Below are positions 17,172 through 27,421 of a stretch of 64,000 nucleotides of DNA, piece by piece. The stretch covers positions 112,832 through 176,831 of the forward strand of contig JAHDBD010000006.1 in assembly GCA_020630575.1 (NCBI GenBank). Reading direction: 5' to 3'. The translations under genes and the position numbers were made by a program. The notes beneath the pieces were generated by a model. It was not told where the DNA came from and did not search any database. It saw only the letters and a list, made by a program, of their open reading frames with translations. The number at the start of each line of letters is the position of its first letter. Position 1 is the first letter of the stretch. The DNA is from Bernardetia sp. GTDB lineage: Bacteria; Bacteroidota; Bacteroidia; Cytophagales; Bernardetiaceae.

Positions 17172-17205
17172 AAATCCGTTAATAAAATTAATTATTAACG
17201 GATTT
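17172..17205. terminator. Intrinsic terminator after the tail fibre gene
   Basis: AAATCCGTTAATAA and its perfect complement (14 bp) flank a 6-base loop, 27 bases downstream of the fibre gene stop. Confidence 0.8.
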
Positions 17206-17231
17206 AAGAATGAAAATTAATATTAATCGAG

Positions 17232-20200
17232 TTATAAAAATCTCACATCACCTATTCCACCACTACCGTATATAGATATATCATAGTTTGCTGTTGAACT
17301 ACCTGCTGCATTTATTGCAGTAACTGAAACATTATAGAATGAATCAAAAGCATTACTACTTATTGTACCACTAACTTCACCAGTATTTGCATTTATAGAT
17401 AAATTAGGTGGTAAACCTGTCGCTGACCAATTTGTTGCAACCCCACCTGCATTTAAATGAAGATAGCTAACACTTTGACCAACATTATATTTTCTCACAC
17501 CCCCACTAAATAATGATGGTGCTCCAAGACTACCCGATGTTGATGAAACTATCATAGTTACACTTAAATTACCTGTACCCGCTGCATTTATTGCTGCTAA
17601 ATTAAAGTTTACAACACTTTGACTTATATTTAACGGTATTTCACCTGTTATAAGACCTGTTGTTGTATTAACACTTAAATATGGTGGTAAACCTTGAACC
17701 GCATAAGCTGTTGGATTTCCACTTGCTGTTATTTGATATGATACAATATCACCCGCAACAACATCTATTAGTGATGCCGAATTTATAACAGGTGCAGTTC
17801 CTAGTGAAGCATTGACTATAATAGTAAATATGAATGGTGTTGATGAACCATTATCATTAGTTGCAACTAGTGTAACATCATTAGATACAGGTATTGTTGG
17901 TATACCTGTTATCTTACCTGTAGAACTATTGATAGTTAAACCACTAGGTAAGTTTGATGCTGACCATGTTGAAACATTACCACTAACTGTTGGTGTTATT
18001 GTTACACTACTACCCACAGTTGTTGTGAATGTGCTTGTTGGTGATAAAATTCTAGGAACACCAAATCCAACAAACTGAATAAAACATAATACAAAATATG
18101 GCGGTCTGTTTTCGTGCGCTTTTCCACCACCTTGATTTGGTATTGTGTGAAAGTGTGCACCCGCATAATCTGTTTGTCCTGTACTAAAAGTAGATTTTCC
18201 ATCTCCTGAACCCGCATTAGAATTCACACCCCTTGGATTTTCATAAGGGAATCCATGTCTATGATTACCACTTGTTGATGTTAAACCGCTATGGTTGTGT
18301 TGTGGCATTTCTTCAATAGTAAGTTTATGTTCTTTTTCACCACCTATAGCACCAACAGTACTATAATCAGAATCTCTAGGGTCATAACCAACAATAAATC
18401 TACTTCGCAAATCTTTTGTTCCATTACTACCATCACATAACGCAAAACCATTAGGTATTTCATTAACATTCCCACCCCACATGAATATTACTCCTTCGGG
18501 CAATCCTGTTTTTAGTTTATTGTCTATTTCTTCCTTATCATAGTACCACTCATTTAAGTCCTTTTCGATTACTTCTATTGGATGACCTGTATCATCCATT
18601 TTAACACCTACAGAAACTTTTCTACTATCAACATCACTATTATCAATTTCAACTTTTGTTTTACCATGTGATTCATGATTAAAAACTATTTCAAATTCAT
18701 TATCAAAACTATTTCGATTTAATTTAATTTTATCACCATTTTTAAAAACAAAATTTGAAGAATCTAGTAAATTATTCCAATCACTCCAAGTAAATGTTGA
18801 ACCGTTATCGTTTGAAACACCCCTACGAGTTGAAGTTATTGCATTATTCTTACCTTCTTTTTTACATGTATATTTTTGTTCTATTACAATATAATCACCA
18901 TCATCAAATCTATCAACTTTAAAAATACCCCAATTAGAAAAACCTTCTTGAACATAATTGTTTGGAAAATTCGAATGTGTATTTGAAGATACTCTCCTAA
19001 TTAAGTGAGTACCATATTTTATTATAGAATTTGCATTAATTGTACCTGTATATTTTGACTGTTGTTTATATACTTTAGCATTTTCTAAATTTTGAACTCT
19101 ATTGGATATACTATCAACAAATTGATTATATAATTGGTTAAAGTTAAAAAATAAATTATGTGTTAATAATTTTTTACTATCATCAACTATTGAATCAGAT
19201 TTAGGTTGATATAAAGACTCCTTTAACTCATTATTAACTAAACCTAATAATGCTGTGTTTGAATTTACCTTTGAAAATATCTTAACATAATCCTTATTAG
19301 TTATTGAAACGTATGGTAAGTTAACATCACCTAAAACCATTCTAGAACTATCAGCATTTAGCCAATCTCTACTATTGTTATAATCTCTTAATCTTAAATA
19401 TCCTTCCCTAACCAATAAAGAAAGATTTTTTGGCGAATATAAATCTGTGGATTCTTTACCCAAATCAATTCTACCAACCAACTCAGTTCTAGGGTCATAA
19501 TCAGATAATAATCTTAAATGATTCTCGGTTCTATATATTCTACCCCATGTTGAAAAGTCATTAGCATTCTTATGTCCGATTAAAATACCGTTTTCATAAG
19601 AATTTTGCATAACAGCTAATGCGCCGAAATCATCAAATCCAGCCATATAATCAGCTGTTTTATTCTTTAGAGTATTTTGTACCAAATCATGGTAAAGTTT
19701 AGGTGACCCTGTTAATAGCATATTCTTAACAGTAGGGTTTATATTAGCTTCTTTTAAAACAGTAAATATAAAATCATTTGTGTCTAAACCTATACCTGCA
19801 CCACTAACAGGAATATCCAAAACGGAATTTGTGTTTTGTTGATTATTTAAACCCGCTGAATTGTCTGCGTAGTTTTTAAAAACACCTTTATATATACCAT
19901 AAACATCTGTGTTAGAAAGACCACCTAGAATATTATTAACAATAACCTTAACCTCATCTTCGGTTAAAGATAAACCATCAGCAAATCTAATACCTGTTGT
20001 TATAAACTGATTAGTTGAACTCGAAAATTGAATGACATCCCTAGAAGGTAAAACTATAACATCATTATTCACTAGTAATGAAATACCTAATGTTGTTAAA
20101 AGTTTTGATAAATCAGACGTTACTTGACTATTTAAAAATGACAATGTTACTTGACCCGAATTAACAATAGTTGAATATTCTGTAACAAATTTAGTCGAAT

Positions 20201-20393
20201 CAGCAAATATCCAATTATTACCTCTCTGACCCGCAGCACCTGTAATAGATGCACCATCAGCACCCGTAACTCCCTTAAAACCAGGTAGTTGCAATAATTG
20301 TGTAAAATTATAATTTAAATCTGATACTATTTTGTGAAGATTTCTAACCTCAATCGTTTTTAGATTTAAGCCACTATCTACTAAATTATTCAT
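17232..20393 (-). CDS. Tail fibre with collar domain and Ig-like repeats
   Basis: A 1053-residue fibre. In order: an N-terminal attachment helix; a short collagen-like segment at about 38-60 (G-x-x repeats); long beta-rich shaft regions; and a phage tail-collar domain at about 632-775, with LPEGVIFMWGG, NGFALCDGSNGTKDLRSRF and paired histidine motifs MPQHNH, HRHGF and HFHTI ending in NRPPYFVLC, as in T4 gp12 family receptor binders. Three Ig-like repeats of the He_PIG type follow (about 785-1045), each with an LPxxLxINxxTGxIxG signature. The collar domain suggests metal-bound trimerisation and host contact. The Ig-like tail is expected to bind surface glycans. It lies directly downstream of baseplate genes. 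Strong assignment. Confidence 0.88.
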   Translation of the reverse strand: MNNLVDSGLNLKTIEVRNLHKIVSDLNYNFTQLLQLPGFKGVTGADGASITGAAGQRGNNWIFADSTKFVTEYSTIVNSGQVTLSFLNSQVTSDLSKLLTTLGISLLVNNDVIVLPSRDVIQFSSSTNQFITTGIRFADGLSLTEDEVKVIVNNILGGLSNTDVYGIYKGVFKNYADNSAGLNNQQNTNSVLDIPVSGAGIGLDTNDFIFTVLKEANINPTVKNMLLTGSPKLYHDLVQNTLKNKTADYMAGFDDFGALAVMQNSYENGILIGHKNANDFSTWGRIYRTENHLRLLSDYDPRTELVGRIDLGKESTDLYSPKNLSLLVREGYLRLRDYNNSRDWLNADSSRMVLGDVNLPYVSITNKDYVKIFSKVNSNTALLGLVNNELKESLYQPKSDSIVDDSKKLLTHNLFFNFNQLYNQFVDSISNRVQNLENAKVYKQQSKYTGTINANSIIKYGTHLIRRVSSNTHSNFPNNYVQEGFSNWGIFKVDRFDDGDYIVIEQKYTCKKEGKNNAITSTRRGVSNDNGSTFTWSDWNNLLDSSNFVFKNGDKIKLNRNSFDNEFEIVFNHESHGKTKVEIDNSDVDSRKVSVGVKMDDTGHPIEVIEKDLNEWYYDKEEIDNKLKTGLPEGVIFMWGGNVNEIPNGFALCDGSNGTKDLRSRFIVGYDPRDSDYSTVGAIGGEKEHKLTIEEMPQHNHSGLTSTSGNHRHGFPYENPRGVNSNAGSGDGKSTFSTGQTDYAGAHFHTIPNQGGGKAHENRPPYFVLCFIQFVGFGVPRILSPTSTFTTTVGSSVTITPTVSGNVSTWSASNLPSGLTINSSTGKITGIPTIPVSNDVTLVATNDNGSSTPFIFTIIVNASLGTAPVINSASLIDVVAGDIVSYQITASGNPTAYAVQGLPPYLSVNTTTGLITGEIPLNISQSVVNFNLAAINAAGTGNLSVTMIVSSTSGSLGAPSLFSGGVRKYNVGQSVSYLHLNAGGVATNWSATGLPPNLSINANTGEVSGTISSNAFDSFYNVSVTAINAAGSSTANYDISIYGSGGIGDVRFL

Positions 20394-20411
20394 AAAATTA
20401 ATTTTTATTTA

Positions 20412-20435
20412 AAGGGTGGTATTATTACCACCCTT
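20412..20435. terminator. Intrinsic terminator after the large baseplate gene
   Basis: AAGGGTGGTA pairs with TACCACCCTT around TTAT. It is one of the most GC-rich hairpins in the window and lies 2 bases beyond the stop of 20438-23671. Confidence 0.8.
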
Positions 20436-20437
20436 GT

Positions 20438-23400
20438 TTATACTATATTTGGTGTTGATGATGACTGAACATCAATACTATTAATTATTTGACTATTTTC
20501 CGAATTTGTTACGGATAATGTTGTCTTTCTAAATTTAGAACTAACTTCCAAATCAAATTTGAAAAGCTCATTTCCAACAACTAAGTCTACACCCATTTTC
20601 TTTTTATATTCTATATTAGATGCTGAAAGTGATAACGCCGAGTCACCATTCAATCTACCTAACGCATCAACCATTCTAAATTGGTAAACGATTGGTATTA
20701 AAAGTGCATTTGATTCACCATTTTGTAAAGAAACTGACGATGAAGAATCTGACGTTTTAACTTGAATATTTTGTATATCAGATATTCTCATAAACAACTT
20801 TGAACCTGTACTATTCTTACCAATAAGATATTTATCGTTATCGGTAAATTGTGTAAAATCGATTGATGAATAATCTTGTTGTCTATTAGCCTCTAATAGA
20901 GAATCATTAAATTCTCTAATTCTATTAAATTCATCTACCAATGCCGTAGAATTTAATGAATTTGTTGGATTATTAATATAGTTTATATAAAGTGGATGTG
21001 ATGTTGTCATAACCACATAATCTGTTCCTGTCGATGCCTTACTCATTTTAACTGTCGAAAATGTAGAACCATCAAAATGTACTACTGTTTTTTCAGCATC
21101 CGTTGTTGTAGATTCAATATCACTACTAGGAACTAATGTGTTAGAAGTTACATTATTTTGATATACTAAATCATTTGACCCACTAACATCCTTGTTTCTT
21201 AAATATAAAATTTGACCATTTTTCTGTTTTTGTTTCAAAGAACTACCAACTAGTGAAAAAGGAACATCTTTATAATTATTATTTGTTGTATCTTCTGTCA
21301 AAATACCACTAGAAATAGATGTTATATCTGCTGATGTTGCGTTATAATTAACCAATTTTAAATAGAAAACAACTTCAACCATATTACCATATGTTGTAAT
21401 TTGATTAACGTCAACAACATCTGTATAATGACCCGCAAATAAACTTACAGTACCTAATTTATTAACAGGGTAAACACGACCATTTGGTGCTATTAACTCT
21501 ACAGAATAAGAAGTACTTCTTCTAGTGATTAACTCCTTTATAGATTGTAGTTCTAATTTCAAACTTCTAACCTGTTCACCAACAGAAATAGTTTTTTGTT
21601 CTGTGGTATATTCTGTAGATGCTATATCATCAGATGATAAATAAAATGTTCTATCTTGTTCAGTATAAGCTTTCGATAATAGTTTATCAATTCCCCTTGA
21701 TTCAAACTCCCTAGTTACCTCAACTTTTACTAAATCATTCTCATTACCCTCAACAATACTTTTTACTTGCTCATCTTGTGCTAATTCCTCGGGAAAAGTA
21801 ATCTTTATAGGTGAACTCCATTCAGACAAAATTGGATTATTCGGATAACCTGCCTCACCTATTGCTTGTATCTGAATAACAACATTCTCACCATATGAAA
21901 TTGGAACTTCAAGTTGGTTTATATTATTAACATCAGCATCAGAAATATTTACAACATTCCAAACAAACTTCTTTTTTACTGTATCATAAGTCTTTTTTAA
22001 AGGTATTGTTTTAAATTCGTTCCAAGCTGAAATCAATCCTTCCTTACCATCAACATTTATTGACGATGATTCACTAACGTCTGAATTTGATGGAACATAT
22101 TTATATCTAACATTATATCTAACAACTCTCTGTAAGTCTCCTGTTATTTCAGACTTTGGCTCATCGATTGCCCAAAAACCTTGAATTCTATATTTTGGTG
22201 ATGCTTTGGGTGCACTTAAAAATGTAGATAGTGACTTAATATTATCAACAGTAGAATTATACATTGCTTGTTTATCATTCTTTTTCTTTGTTAAAGATGA
22301 TAATGTACTTTCATCAGCTGACTTTTCATCACGACTTTTATATTGACCTTTATTTATTCTTGTTGAAGTCTTCTTAATTAAATCTGTTATCTTTGAAATT
22401 TCTGAACTTAGACGATTCTTTTCTGATGAATATTTTTTTAGCTTTTTAGTGTCAGCTGTATTTGTTATATGTTTATTAACTTGTACAACTTTAAAAAACT
22501 CTGTATCCAAGACAGGTTTAACAATAGGTGTAGCTAATGACCTAGGAACTGTATTATCTTTAACAATAGACTCTAAATGTTGACCTAATCCTAATATATT
22601 ACTTGCAAAATAAGTATTAAAGTTAAATTCAATTGAATTTGAAACAACTTTTAAATTATCAGTATCAACTAAGATAGCTTCTGAATAAACACCTTGTACA
22701 TTACTTCTACTATCTAAGCTACTAAAAAATAATACAAATTTGTCTTGACCCTTTACAGGAACTTCAACAACTTTTTGTGAAATTGTATCATCATAAAACT
22801 TTAAAGCTGAAATACCTACATCTAAACTTGAAAAACCACTTATATGTGTAACAGTTACAAAAACACCAAGACCATTATCAACGATATTTGTTATTTTATA
22901 AATACTTAAACCATCATTGGTTAATAATGTATTTCCTACTTCCAATTCTCTAGAGTTCTCTACAACATTATCAGAGTCGTTATATGTTTTTTTATCAAAT
23001 CTACATGTAAATGTATCATTATTATTATTTTCAATGGACATAATATTAAAATCACCATAAAAACGTTGTTTACTTGGTGTTAAATCTTGTCTACCCTCTT
23101 TAATATTATGAACTATATTGTTTGTAGCTAAATATTGTCTTGTTTGAGCATAAGAAAAACCATCAGAGAGTCCTTCTAAGCTATCCAAAAATATTTTTGT
23201 AACAACAACACTACTTTCATTATTAAATCGCTTAGGTAGTGTTATTTTTAAAGATGTTAAAGGTGATAGTAATTTTTCTATTAATGGATTCTCTGTAATG
23301 TTTATTTGGTCAACAATACCCAACTCATTTTTTTTAAGTTTATCTAAACCTTTTTTAAATGTTGTTAATGTAATATCTCTTAATTTATCACTACTTCCAT

Positions 23401-23671
23401 CATTTATTGAAACGATAGTACCACTTTTAGTATCACCTAAACCAACCATATTATTGATTGTTGAGCGTAACCTTTCAACTTCCGATTTTATGTAAATATT
23501 TGATGGTATAACAATATTTGATTTTGTACCATCCTGTAGTTCTATTGTAGTTGTTACAGTTTCTTTATTTGATGTTATTGCTTCATACATTGCTTTCATT
23601 AATAATAGACCATTATTATTTAGTCTATTAACGTCAGCCAATTGTGAAGCCATCGAATTCGATTTTTCCAT
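20438..23671 (-). CDS. Large baseplate/tail structural protein
   Basis: A 1077-residue protein without catalytic motifs. The first 330 residues are mixed. A lysine-rich helical coiled-coil region lies at about 425-500 (KKLKKYSSEKNRLSSEI onward). Beta domains with fibronectin-like features follow (YRIQGFWAID, VRYNVRYKYV, ENVVIQIQAIGEAG). A second helical segment near 715-735 and a beta-rich C-terminus complete it. Position between the baseplate hub operon and the fibre, and its size, point to a baseplate wedge or fibre-anchor protein. Which T4 component it replaces cannot be decided by eye. Confidence 0.6.
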   Translation of the reverse strand: MEKSNSMASQLADVNRLNNNGLLLMKAMYEAITSNKETVTTTIELQDGTKSNIVIPSNIYIKSEVERLRSTINNMVGLGDTKSGTIVSINDGSSDKLRDITLTTFKKGLDKLKKNELGIVDQINITENPLIEKLLSPLTSLKITLPKRFNNESSVVVTKIFLDSLEGLSDGFSYAQTRQYLATNNIVHNIKEGRQDLTPSKQRFYGDFNIMSIENNNNDTFTCRFDKKTYNDSDNVVENSRELEVGNTLLTNDGLSIYKITNIVDNGLGVFVTVTHISGFSSLDVGISALKFYDDTISQKVVEVPVKGQDKFVLFFSSLDSRSNVQGVYSEAILVDTDNLKVVSNSIEFNFNTYFASNILGLGQHLESIVKDNTVPRSLATPIVKPVLDTEFFKVVQVNKHITNTADTKKLKKYSSEKNRLSSEISKITDLIKKTSTRINKGQYKSRDEKSADESTLSSLTKKKNDKQAMYNSTVDNIKSLSTFLSAPKASPKYRIQGFWAIDEPKSEITGDLQRVVRYNVRYKYVPSNSDVSESSSINVDGKEGLISAWNEFKTIPLKKTYDTVKKKFVWNVVNISDADVNNINQLEVPISYGENVVIQIQAIGEAGYPNNPILSEWSSPIKITFPEELAQDEQVKSIVEGNENDLVKVEVTREFESRGIDKLLSKAYTEQDRTFYLSSDDIASTEYTTEQKTISVGEQVRSLKLELQSIKELITRRSTSYSVELIAPNGRVYPVNKLGTVSLFAGHYTDVVDVNQITTYGNMVEVVFYLKLVNYNATSADITSISSGILTEDTTNNNYKDVPFSLVGSSLKQKQKNGQILYLRNKDVSGSNDLVYQNNVTSNTLVPSSDIESTTTDAEKTVVHFDGSTFSTVKMSKASTGTDYVVMTTSHPLYINYINNPTNSLNSTALVDEFNRIREFNDSLLEANRQQDYSSIDFTQFTDNDKYLIGKNSTGSKLFMRISDIQNIQVKTSDSSSSVSLQNGESNALLIPIVYQFRMVDALGRLNGDSALSLSASNIEYKKKMGVDLVVGNELFKFDLEVSSKFRKTTLSVTNSENSQIINSIDVQSSSTPNIV

Positions 23672-23722
23672 TAATACTTAATTTTTGTTTTCATTCTTAA
23701 TTTATTTATTGTTTCTAAACAA

Positions 23723-23749
23723 AGAAAAAGGCAATTTTAGCCTTTTTCT
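23723..23749. terminator. Intrinsic terminator after the 23753-24538 gene
   Basis: AGAAAAAGGC pairs with GCCTTTTTCT around a 7-base loop, just past the stop codon. Confidence 0.8.
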
Positions 23750-23752
23750 CTA

Positions 23753-24538
23753 TTATCTACTTATTATGAAACTACTAGAGTTATATCCTTTTATTTCTTC
23801 CTCTACATTCTCATACATTTTTTCACCATCGGATTTTAATCCATCCCAATTTATAGCGACACCACCAACCAATTTGAAATCATATGTTCCTATAATTTTT
23901 GCTAATGATTCTAGTGATTTACCTTTCACATGTTTCTTAAATAATAAGTCATTATACATTTCACTTATCGGAACTCTAACACCAACTTCTAAAACTAAGT
24001 CACTCTCGACATTTGATGGAAAAGATATTTGATTTGATAATTCTGAAAAATCATGAGCAACACCTCTATTATTTTGCGATATGCTATTGATGGTTTGATA
24101 TTCATATAAATTTAATACATGTGATAAAGCATCAACACCACCTGTCATACTACCACCTAATGTCATACCACCTGTTGTCATAGAACCTAAAAATCTATTC
24201 ATACCATATAAAGGATTTCTAAGATATTTGGCTTGACTAAGTGTTGTTCCACCATTGGCTTTTCTAACTCTAAATACAAATTTTATTGCTTCGGGTATTT
24301 TAATAATAGCTGTGATATTTCCATTTTTAGCTTTTTCTATATCCTCACGTTTAAGTAAATATTGCTGTCTAACCACAGCTTGTGGATGCCATTCATAAAA
24401 CCAATTGGCTGAATCTAGAATTATACTTTTTATTCTATCGGGCTTTATTTCTAGTGGTATAGCCGAATGTTCGGTTATTTCTTGTTGTATTAGTTCTATA
24501 AATTTATAATCTTCGGGTAATAATCTACTTCTACTCAT
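23753..24538 (-). CDS. Virion structural protein, probable neck/baseplate component
   Basis: A 261-residue protein. It starts with a helical region (LPEDYKFIELIQQEIT), has a glycine/methionine-rich low-complexity loop near 115-135 (SMTTGGMTLGGSM) and ends in alpha/beta sequence. Its start shares one base with the stop of the gp4-like gene, so it is translationally coupled to head completion and baseplate genes. No enzymatic motif. The Gly/Met loop could be a flexible channel or membrane-contact segment. Identity is not resolved. Confidence 0.5.
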   Translation of the reverse strand: MSRSRLLPEDYKFIELIQQEITEHSAIPLEIKPDRIKSIILDSANWFYEWHPQAVVRQQYLLKREDIEKAKNGNITAIIKIPEAIKFVFRVRKANGGTTLSQAKYLRNPLYGMNRFLGSMTTGGMTLGGSMTGGVDALSHVLNLYEYQTINSISQNNRGVAHDFSELSNQISFPSNVESDLVLEVGVRVPISEMYNDLLFKKHVKGKSLESLAKIIGTYDFKLVGGVAINWDGLKSDGEKMYENVEEEIKGYNSSSFIISR

Positions 24539-25044
24539 TATATATAAAAATTAAATTTCTCTGTTATTATTTTAAACTCTATTAAAAATGGTTGTTCATC
24601 ACACCATTTTAGTGCACCATTCCATTTTGATTTATTCAACTCAAATCCGAAAGAACCTATTTTTGTCAAATTGTAAGGTTTTATTTCAACAAACCAAATC
24701 CTACCATCATTAAATTCCACAATACAATCAATATTGTAATTTCTCTTACGAGTTTGACCTCGCTCATTAACATGCAAATATGGTATTGAAAATGGTTCTG
24801 ATGCCCATGCTTTAACATTAGGTGAATTTTCACACCACATAAATGTTTTAAATTCCAATGAAGACCTATATATACAAGGTTCATTGTCAACTTGTATGTA
24901 TTTTTCACACTCATTAATATGAAAATAACCATCCTTGAAATGTGATTTAGGATTTGGTTTCAAATCCTTAATAGACTTTTTACTTCTACGTGTACTTAAA
25001 TCTATACTTTCTATAATCTCCTGTAAAGTTGTTTTATATTTCAT
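24538..25044 (-). CDS. 4: Head completion protein, T4 gp4 family (TnsA-like nuclease fold)
   Basis: A 168-residue protein matching the T4 gp4 pattern: IYRSSLEFKTFMWCE, then NVKAWASEPFSIPY, then a basic RKRNYNIDCIVEF strand and IWFVEIKP. The Glu of the first motif, the Asp of NYNID and the E-x-K of VEIKP would form the PD-(D/E)xK active site. In T4, gp4 completes filled heads before tail joining and is thought to trim DNA. Tight packing with the hub gene upstream (shared base at 25044) and a structural gene downstream suits a late assembly role. Good confidence in the family. Confidence 0.8.
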   Translation of the reverse strand: MKYKTTLQEIIESIDLSTRRSKKSIKDLKPNPKSHFKDGYFHINECEKYIQVDNEPCIYRSSLEFKTFMWCENSPNVKAWASEPFSIPYLHVNERGQTRKRNYNIDCIVEFNDGRIWFVEIKPYNLTKIGSFGFELNKSKWNGALKWCDEQPFLIEFKIITEKFNFYI

Positions 25045-26351
25045 TATACCTTTATCATATTAAGTGAATGTATAATTTGGTTATCACGATTATTACTTTT
25101 TATAAAACTATAAGTAACATCAACAACAATATAATCTCCCGTAAATTCCTCATTTAGTTCAGCACCATTTGTTTTATATTTGGGTTTCATTTCTGAAAGT
25201 TCATCAATATCGATATTCTCATCTTGTGAATTTAATGATGAGTTTCTAGACTTGTTATACAATTCAGAGTATACATACATCATTGGATAGATATCATATA
25301 TAAAATAATCTAATATAGATTTTACGTATGTTCCTTGACCGTAAATACTTCTAAGCTTCTTATTCCTTTTTCGAGTAGTTAAAATATTCCTTGACACAGT
25401 ATCTGAATCGACATATGTGCTAAAAACATTTTCCTTACTATCATCCAAAGCATTTATATTCTCTATAGTAAAAGATTCTAAGTTAGACTTAATATGTCTT
25501 TCATCAACCTTTTGATTATAGTTAGTTATTTTTTTATTCTTTAGAAATCCTTCACCATAATTTGTTGTTGGTGACCATGAATTTATAGTGACCCTATTAT
25601 TATCTTCATCTTTATAATCTTTATTCGATAGTATAACATCTATACTTTCATCATACTTATCACCAGTAACAGGGTTTGTTAACAACTGTGTAGGACTTCT
25701 ATTATCAAATGCCGTTCGTAATGATATCACGTTTAAATTATTAAAAGCATCTATAAATATTTTACACACATCATCATTTTCCAATTCCATTCTCTCAGAA
25801 ATATAACTCAAATAATCATAATAATTTCTTGGACATATCCAATTAGATTCATCATTCGATTGATTTATATTTGTTATAAATCCTAAATCACACTCTTTAG
25901 CAATCTCTTTAGTAACTTCAAACAAAGACATATTCCATGACTTGTTATTATACTTATGAAGTGTAGGTATATGATGTATTGCAACTATAGTAATTAAACG
26001 TGTATTAGGACTACTATTAACTTTTATAATACTATAATCATTCTTAATAGGTTTATGCTCAGTATCATTATTATTTGATATTCGAACAGTTATTAAGTCG
26101 TCAATATTTGGAAATTGCTCTTCCGAAAATTCTCTATCATCATCATTTATTACTACTGTTATTTTAGGTAAAAGTGACTTACCAACAGTATATTTCAATG
26201 ATTCAATTTTATCCATATGGAAAACAACATCCTTAACTCGTATTAAAGGAAACCATAGACCTGCATTATTCTCTATGTTTACATCCTTTTCATCAGTTTG
26301 TCTAACAACTATATCCTGTGGTACTAATTTAGTCTCAAATTCCTGTCTCAT
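25044..26351 (-). CDS. Baseplate hub protein (gp27/late-control D-like)
   Basis: A 435-residue protein. Its early region (KYTVGKSLLPKITVVINDDDREF, then DDLITVRI) has the alternating-strand pattern of phage D/gp27 hub proteins that form the trimeric tube mimic at the end of the tail. It follows the LysM protein with a 3-base gap and the tube-like protein before that, in the same order as contractile injection systems. It lacks a fused lysozyme or OB domain; a separate gp5-like OB protein is encoded at 38967. Assignment by fold pattern and context. Confidence 0.6.
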   Translation of the reverse strand: MRQEFETKLVPQDIVVRQTDEKDVNIENNAGLWFPLIRVKDVVFHMDKIESLKYTVGKSLLPKITVVINDDDREFSEEQFPNIDDLITVRISNNNDTEHKPIKNDYSIIKVNSSPNTRLITIVAIHHIPTLHKYNNKSWNMSLFEVTKEIAKECDLGFITNINQSNDESNWICPRNYYDYLSYISERMELENDDVCKIFIDAFNNLNVISLRTAFDNRSPTQLLTNPVTGDKYDESIDVILSNKDYKDEDNNRVTINSWSPTTNYGEGFLKNKKITNYNQKVDERHIKSNLESFTIENINALDDSKENVFSTYVDSDTVSRNILTTRKRNKKLRSIYGQGTYVKSILDYFIYDIYPMMYVYSELYNKSRNSSLNSQDENIDIDELSEMKPKYKTNGAELNEEFTGDYIVVDVTYSFIKSNNRDNQIIHSLNMIKV

Positions 26352-26354
26352 ATC

Positions 26355-26828
26355 TTAAAATACTATTACCCCGTTAGTTCCTTTCCTAAATGTTTTAGAA
26401 CCATTTCCACTAGTTTTCACCGATGGTGATTTACTACCACCACTAATTTTTGATGTATCATTAAATTTACTATTCTTTATATCTTTAGTTTTATAATTTG
26501 CTTTTTTAATATTAGCAAAAAAACTAGAAAGATTAGGAATCATTATTACATCACCCTTTTTAACTTCAAAAACATTTATAATTCTATTAAACTTGACGAT
26601 TATATCAACATAATCCTCAGAGCCAAGAATATATCTAGCTAATGTGTCAAGTCTCATTTCAGTAGACCTATCAATCTCTATATAATTATCAACAATTATT
26701 GATTCATAATCTATTTCCCATCTATTAGAAGTTAAATCTAACTTTGGATATAAATCACTACCACTATATTCGGTATCATCAAAGAATGTCTTTAAATTTT
26801 TCTCTTCAAGTAATGTTAACTTAATCAT
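26355..26828 (-). CDS. LysM-type baseplate protein (gp53/gpX-like)
   Basis: A 157-residue protein. Residues 55-105 read as a LysM-like fold (EMRLDTLARYILGSEDYVD, INVFEVKKGDVIMIPNL), the element found in T4 gp53, P2 gpX and Afp7 that clamps the hub. The C-terminal 50 residues are Lys/Ser/Gly-rich and probably disordered. It shares base 26828 with the end of the tube-like gene upstream and is 3 bases from the hub gene. The family call is fairly good; the exact T4 counterpart is uncertain. Confidence 0.65.
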   Translation of the reverse strand: MIKLTLLEEKNLKTFFDDTEYSGSDLYPKLDLTSNRWEIDYESIIVDNYIEIDRSTEMRLDTLARYILGSEDYVDIIVKFNRIINVFEVKKGDVIMIPNLSSFFANIKKANYKTKDIKNSKFNDTSKISGGSKSPSVKTSGNGSKTFRKGTNGVIVF

Positions 26829-27421
26829 TAATCGTGTGTTTTAATTTGTTCGGGTGTATGGAATAATAATCTATATGAATCAAATCTAAAATTGCAACTA
26901 AATGTGGTAAATTCATTATGAATTGATGCCTTAGATAATTCTAGCGCATCCATACCAATAAACTGAACACCTGTCATTTCAAATGTGAAAAGAATCTCCT
27001 TGTAAATATTAAATACATGTATCTGAAATGGTGGTATATTCGAAAAATCATTCTTATCACCATTCTTATTTTGTTGATATGATATATAATGTTCAAACAT
27101 TAAAAAATAGTTAGTAAATCCATCTAAGTGCTTAAATGTAATAACAAACGTCTTATCATCTAATAACTTTTCTTTAGGTTGGACTGTATCATGACCTGTT
27201 TCAACTGTACCACCAAATAATGGTTTTTGTTGTACTATTGGCTCAAACCCAAGAGAAGGTAATGTTACAGTCTGTATAGAGAAATTAACCAAATCACTAA
27301 TATTAGTGATATTTCTCTTATGTGCTATTAAATATTCATTATAGTTTTCGATTATTGCTGACTTAAAAAAGTCGGGCGGTAAATCCATTTTAAAACTATT
27401 GAAATGTGGATTGTTTATCAT
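26828..27421 (-). CDS. Tail-tube-like baseplate protein
   Basis: A 197-residue protein with the order of strands typical of tail tube proteins: FSIQTVTLPSLGF, FVITFKHLDGFTNYFLMFEHY, IHVFN, TFEMTGVQFIGMDALELS, TTFSCNFRFDSYRLL. It could be the tube itself or a tube-initiator (T4 gp48/gp54-like) ring. The following LysM and hub genes make it part of the tube-LysM-hub unit. Its first four bases overlap the end of a metalloprotease gene, which is unusual for this module. Confidence 0.6.
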   Translation of the reverse strand: MINNPHFNSFKMDLPPDFFKSAIIENYNEYLIAHKRNITNISDLVNFSIQTVTLPSLGFEPIVQQKPLFGGTVETGHDTVQPKEKLLDDKTFVITFKHLDGFTNYFLMFEHYISYQQNKNGDKNDFSNIPPFQIHVFNIYKEILFTFEMTGVQFIGMDALELSKASIHNEFTTFSCNFRFDSYRLLFHTPEQIKTHD

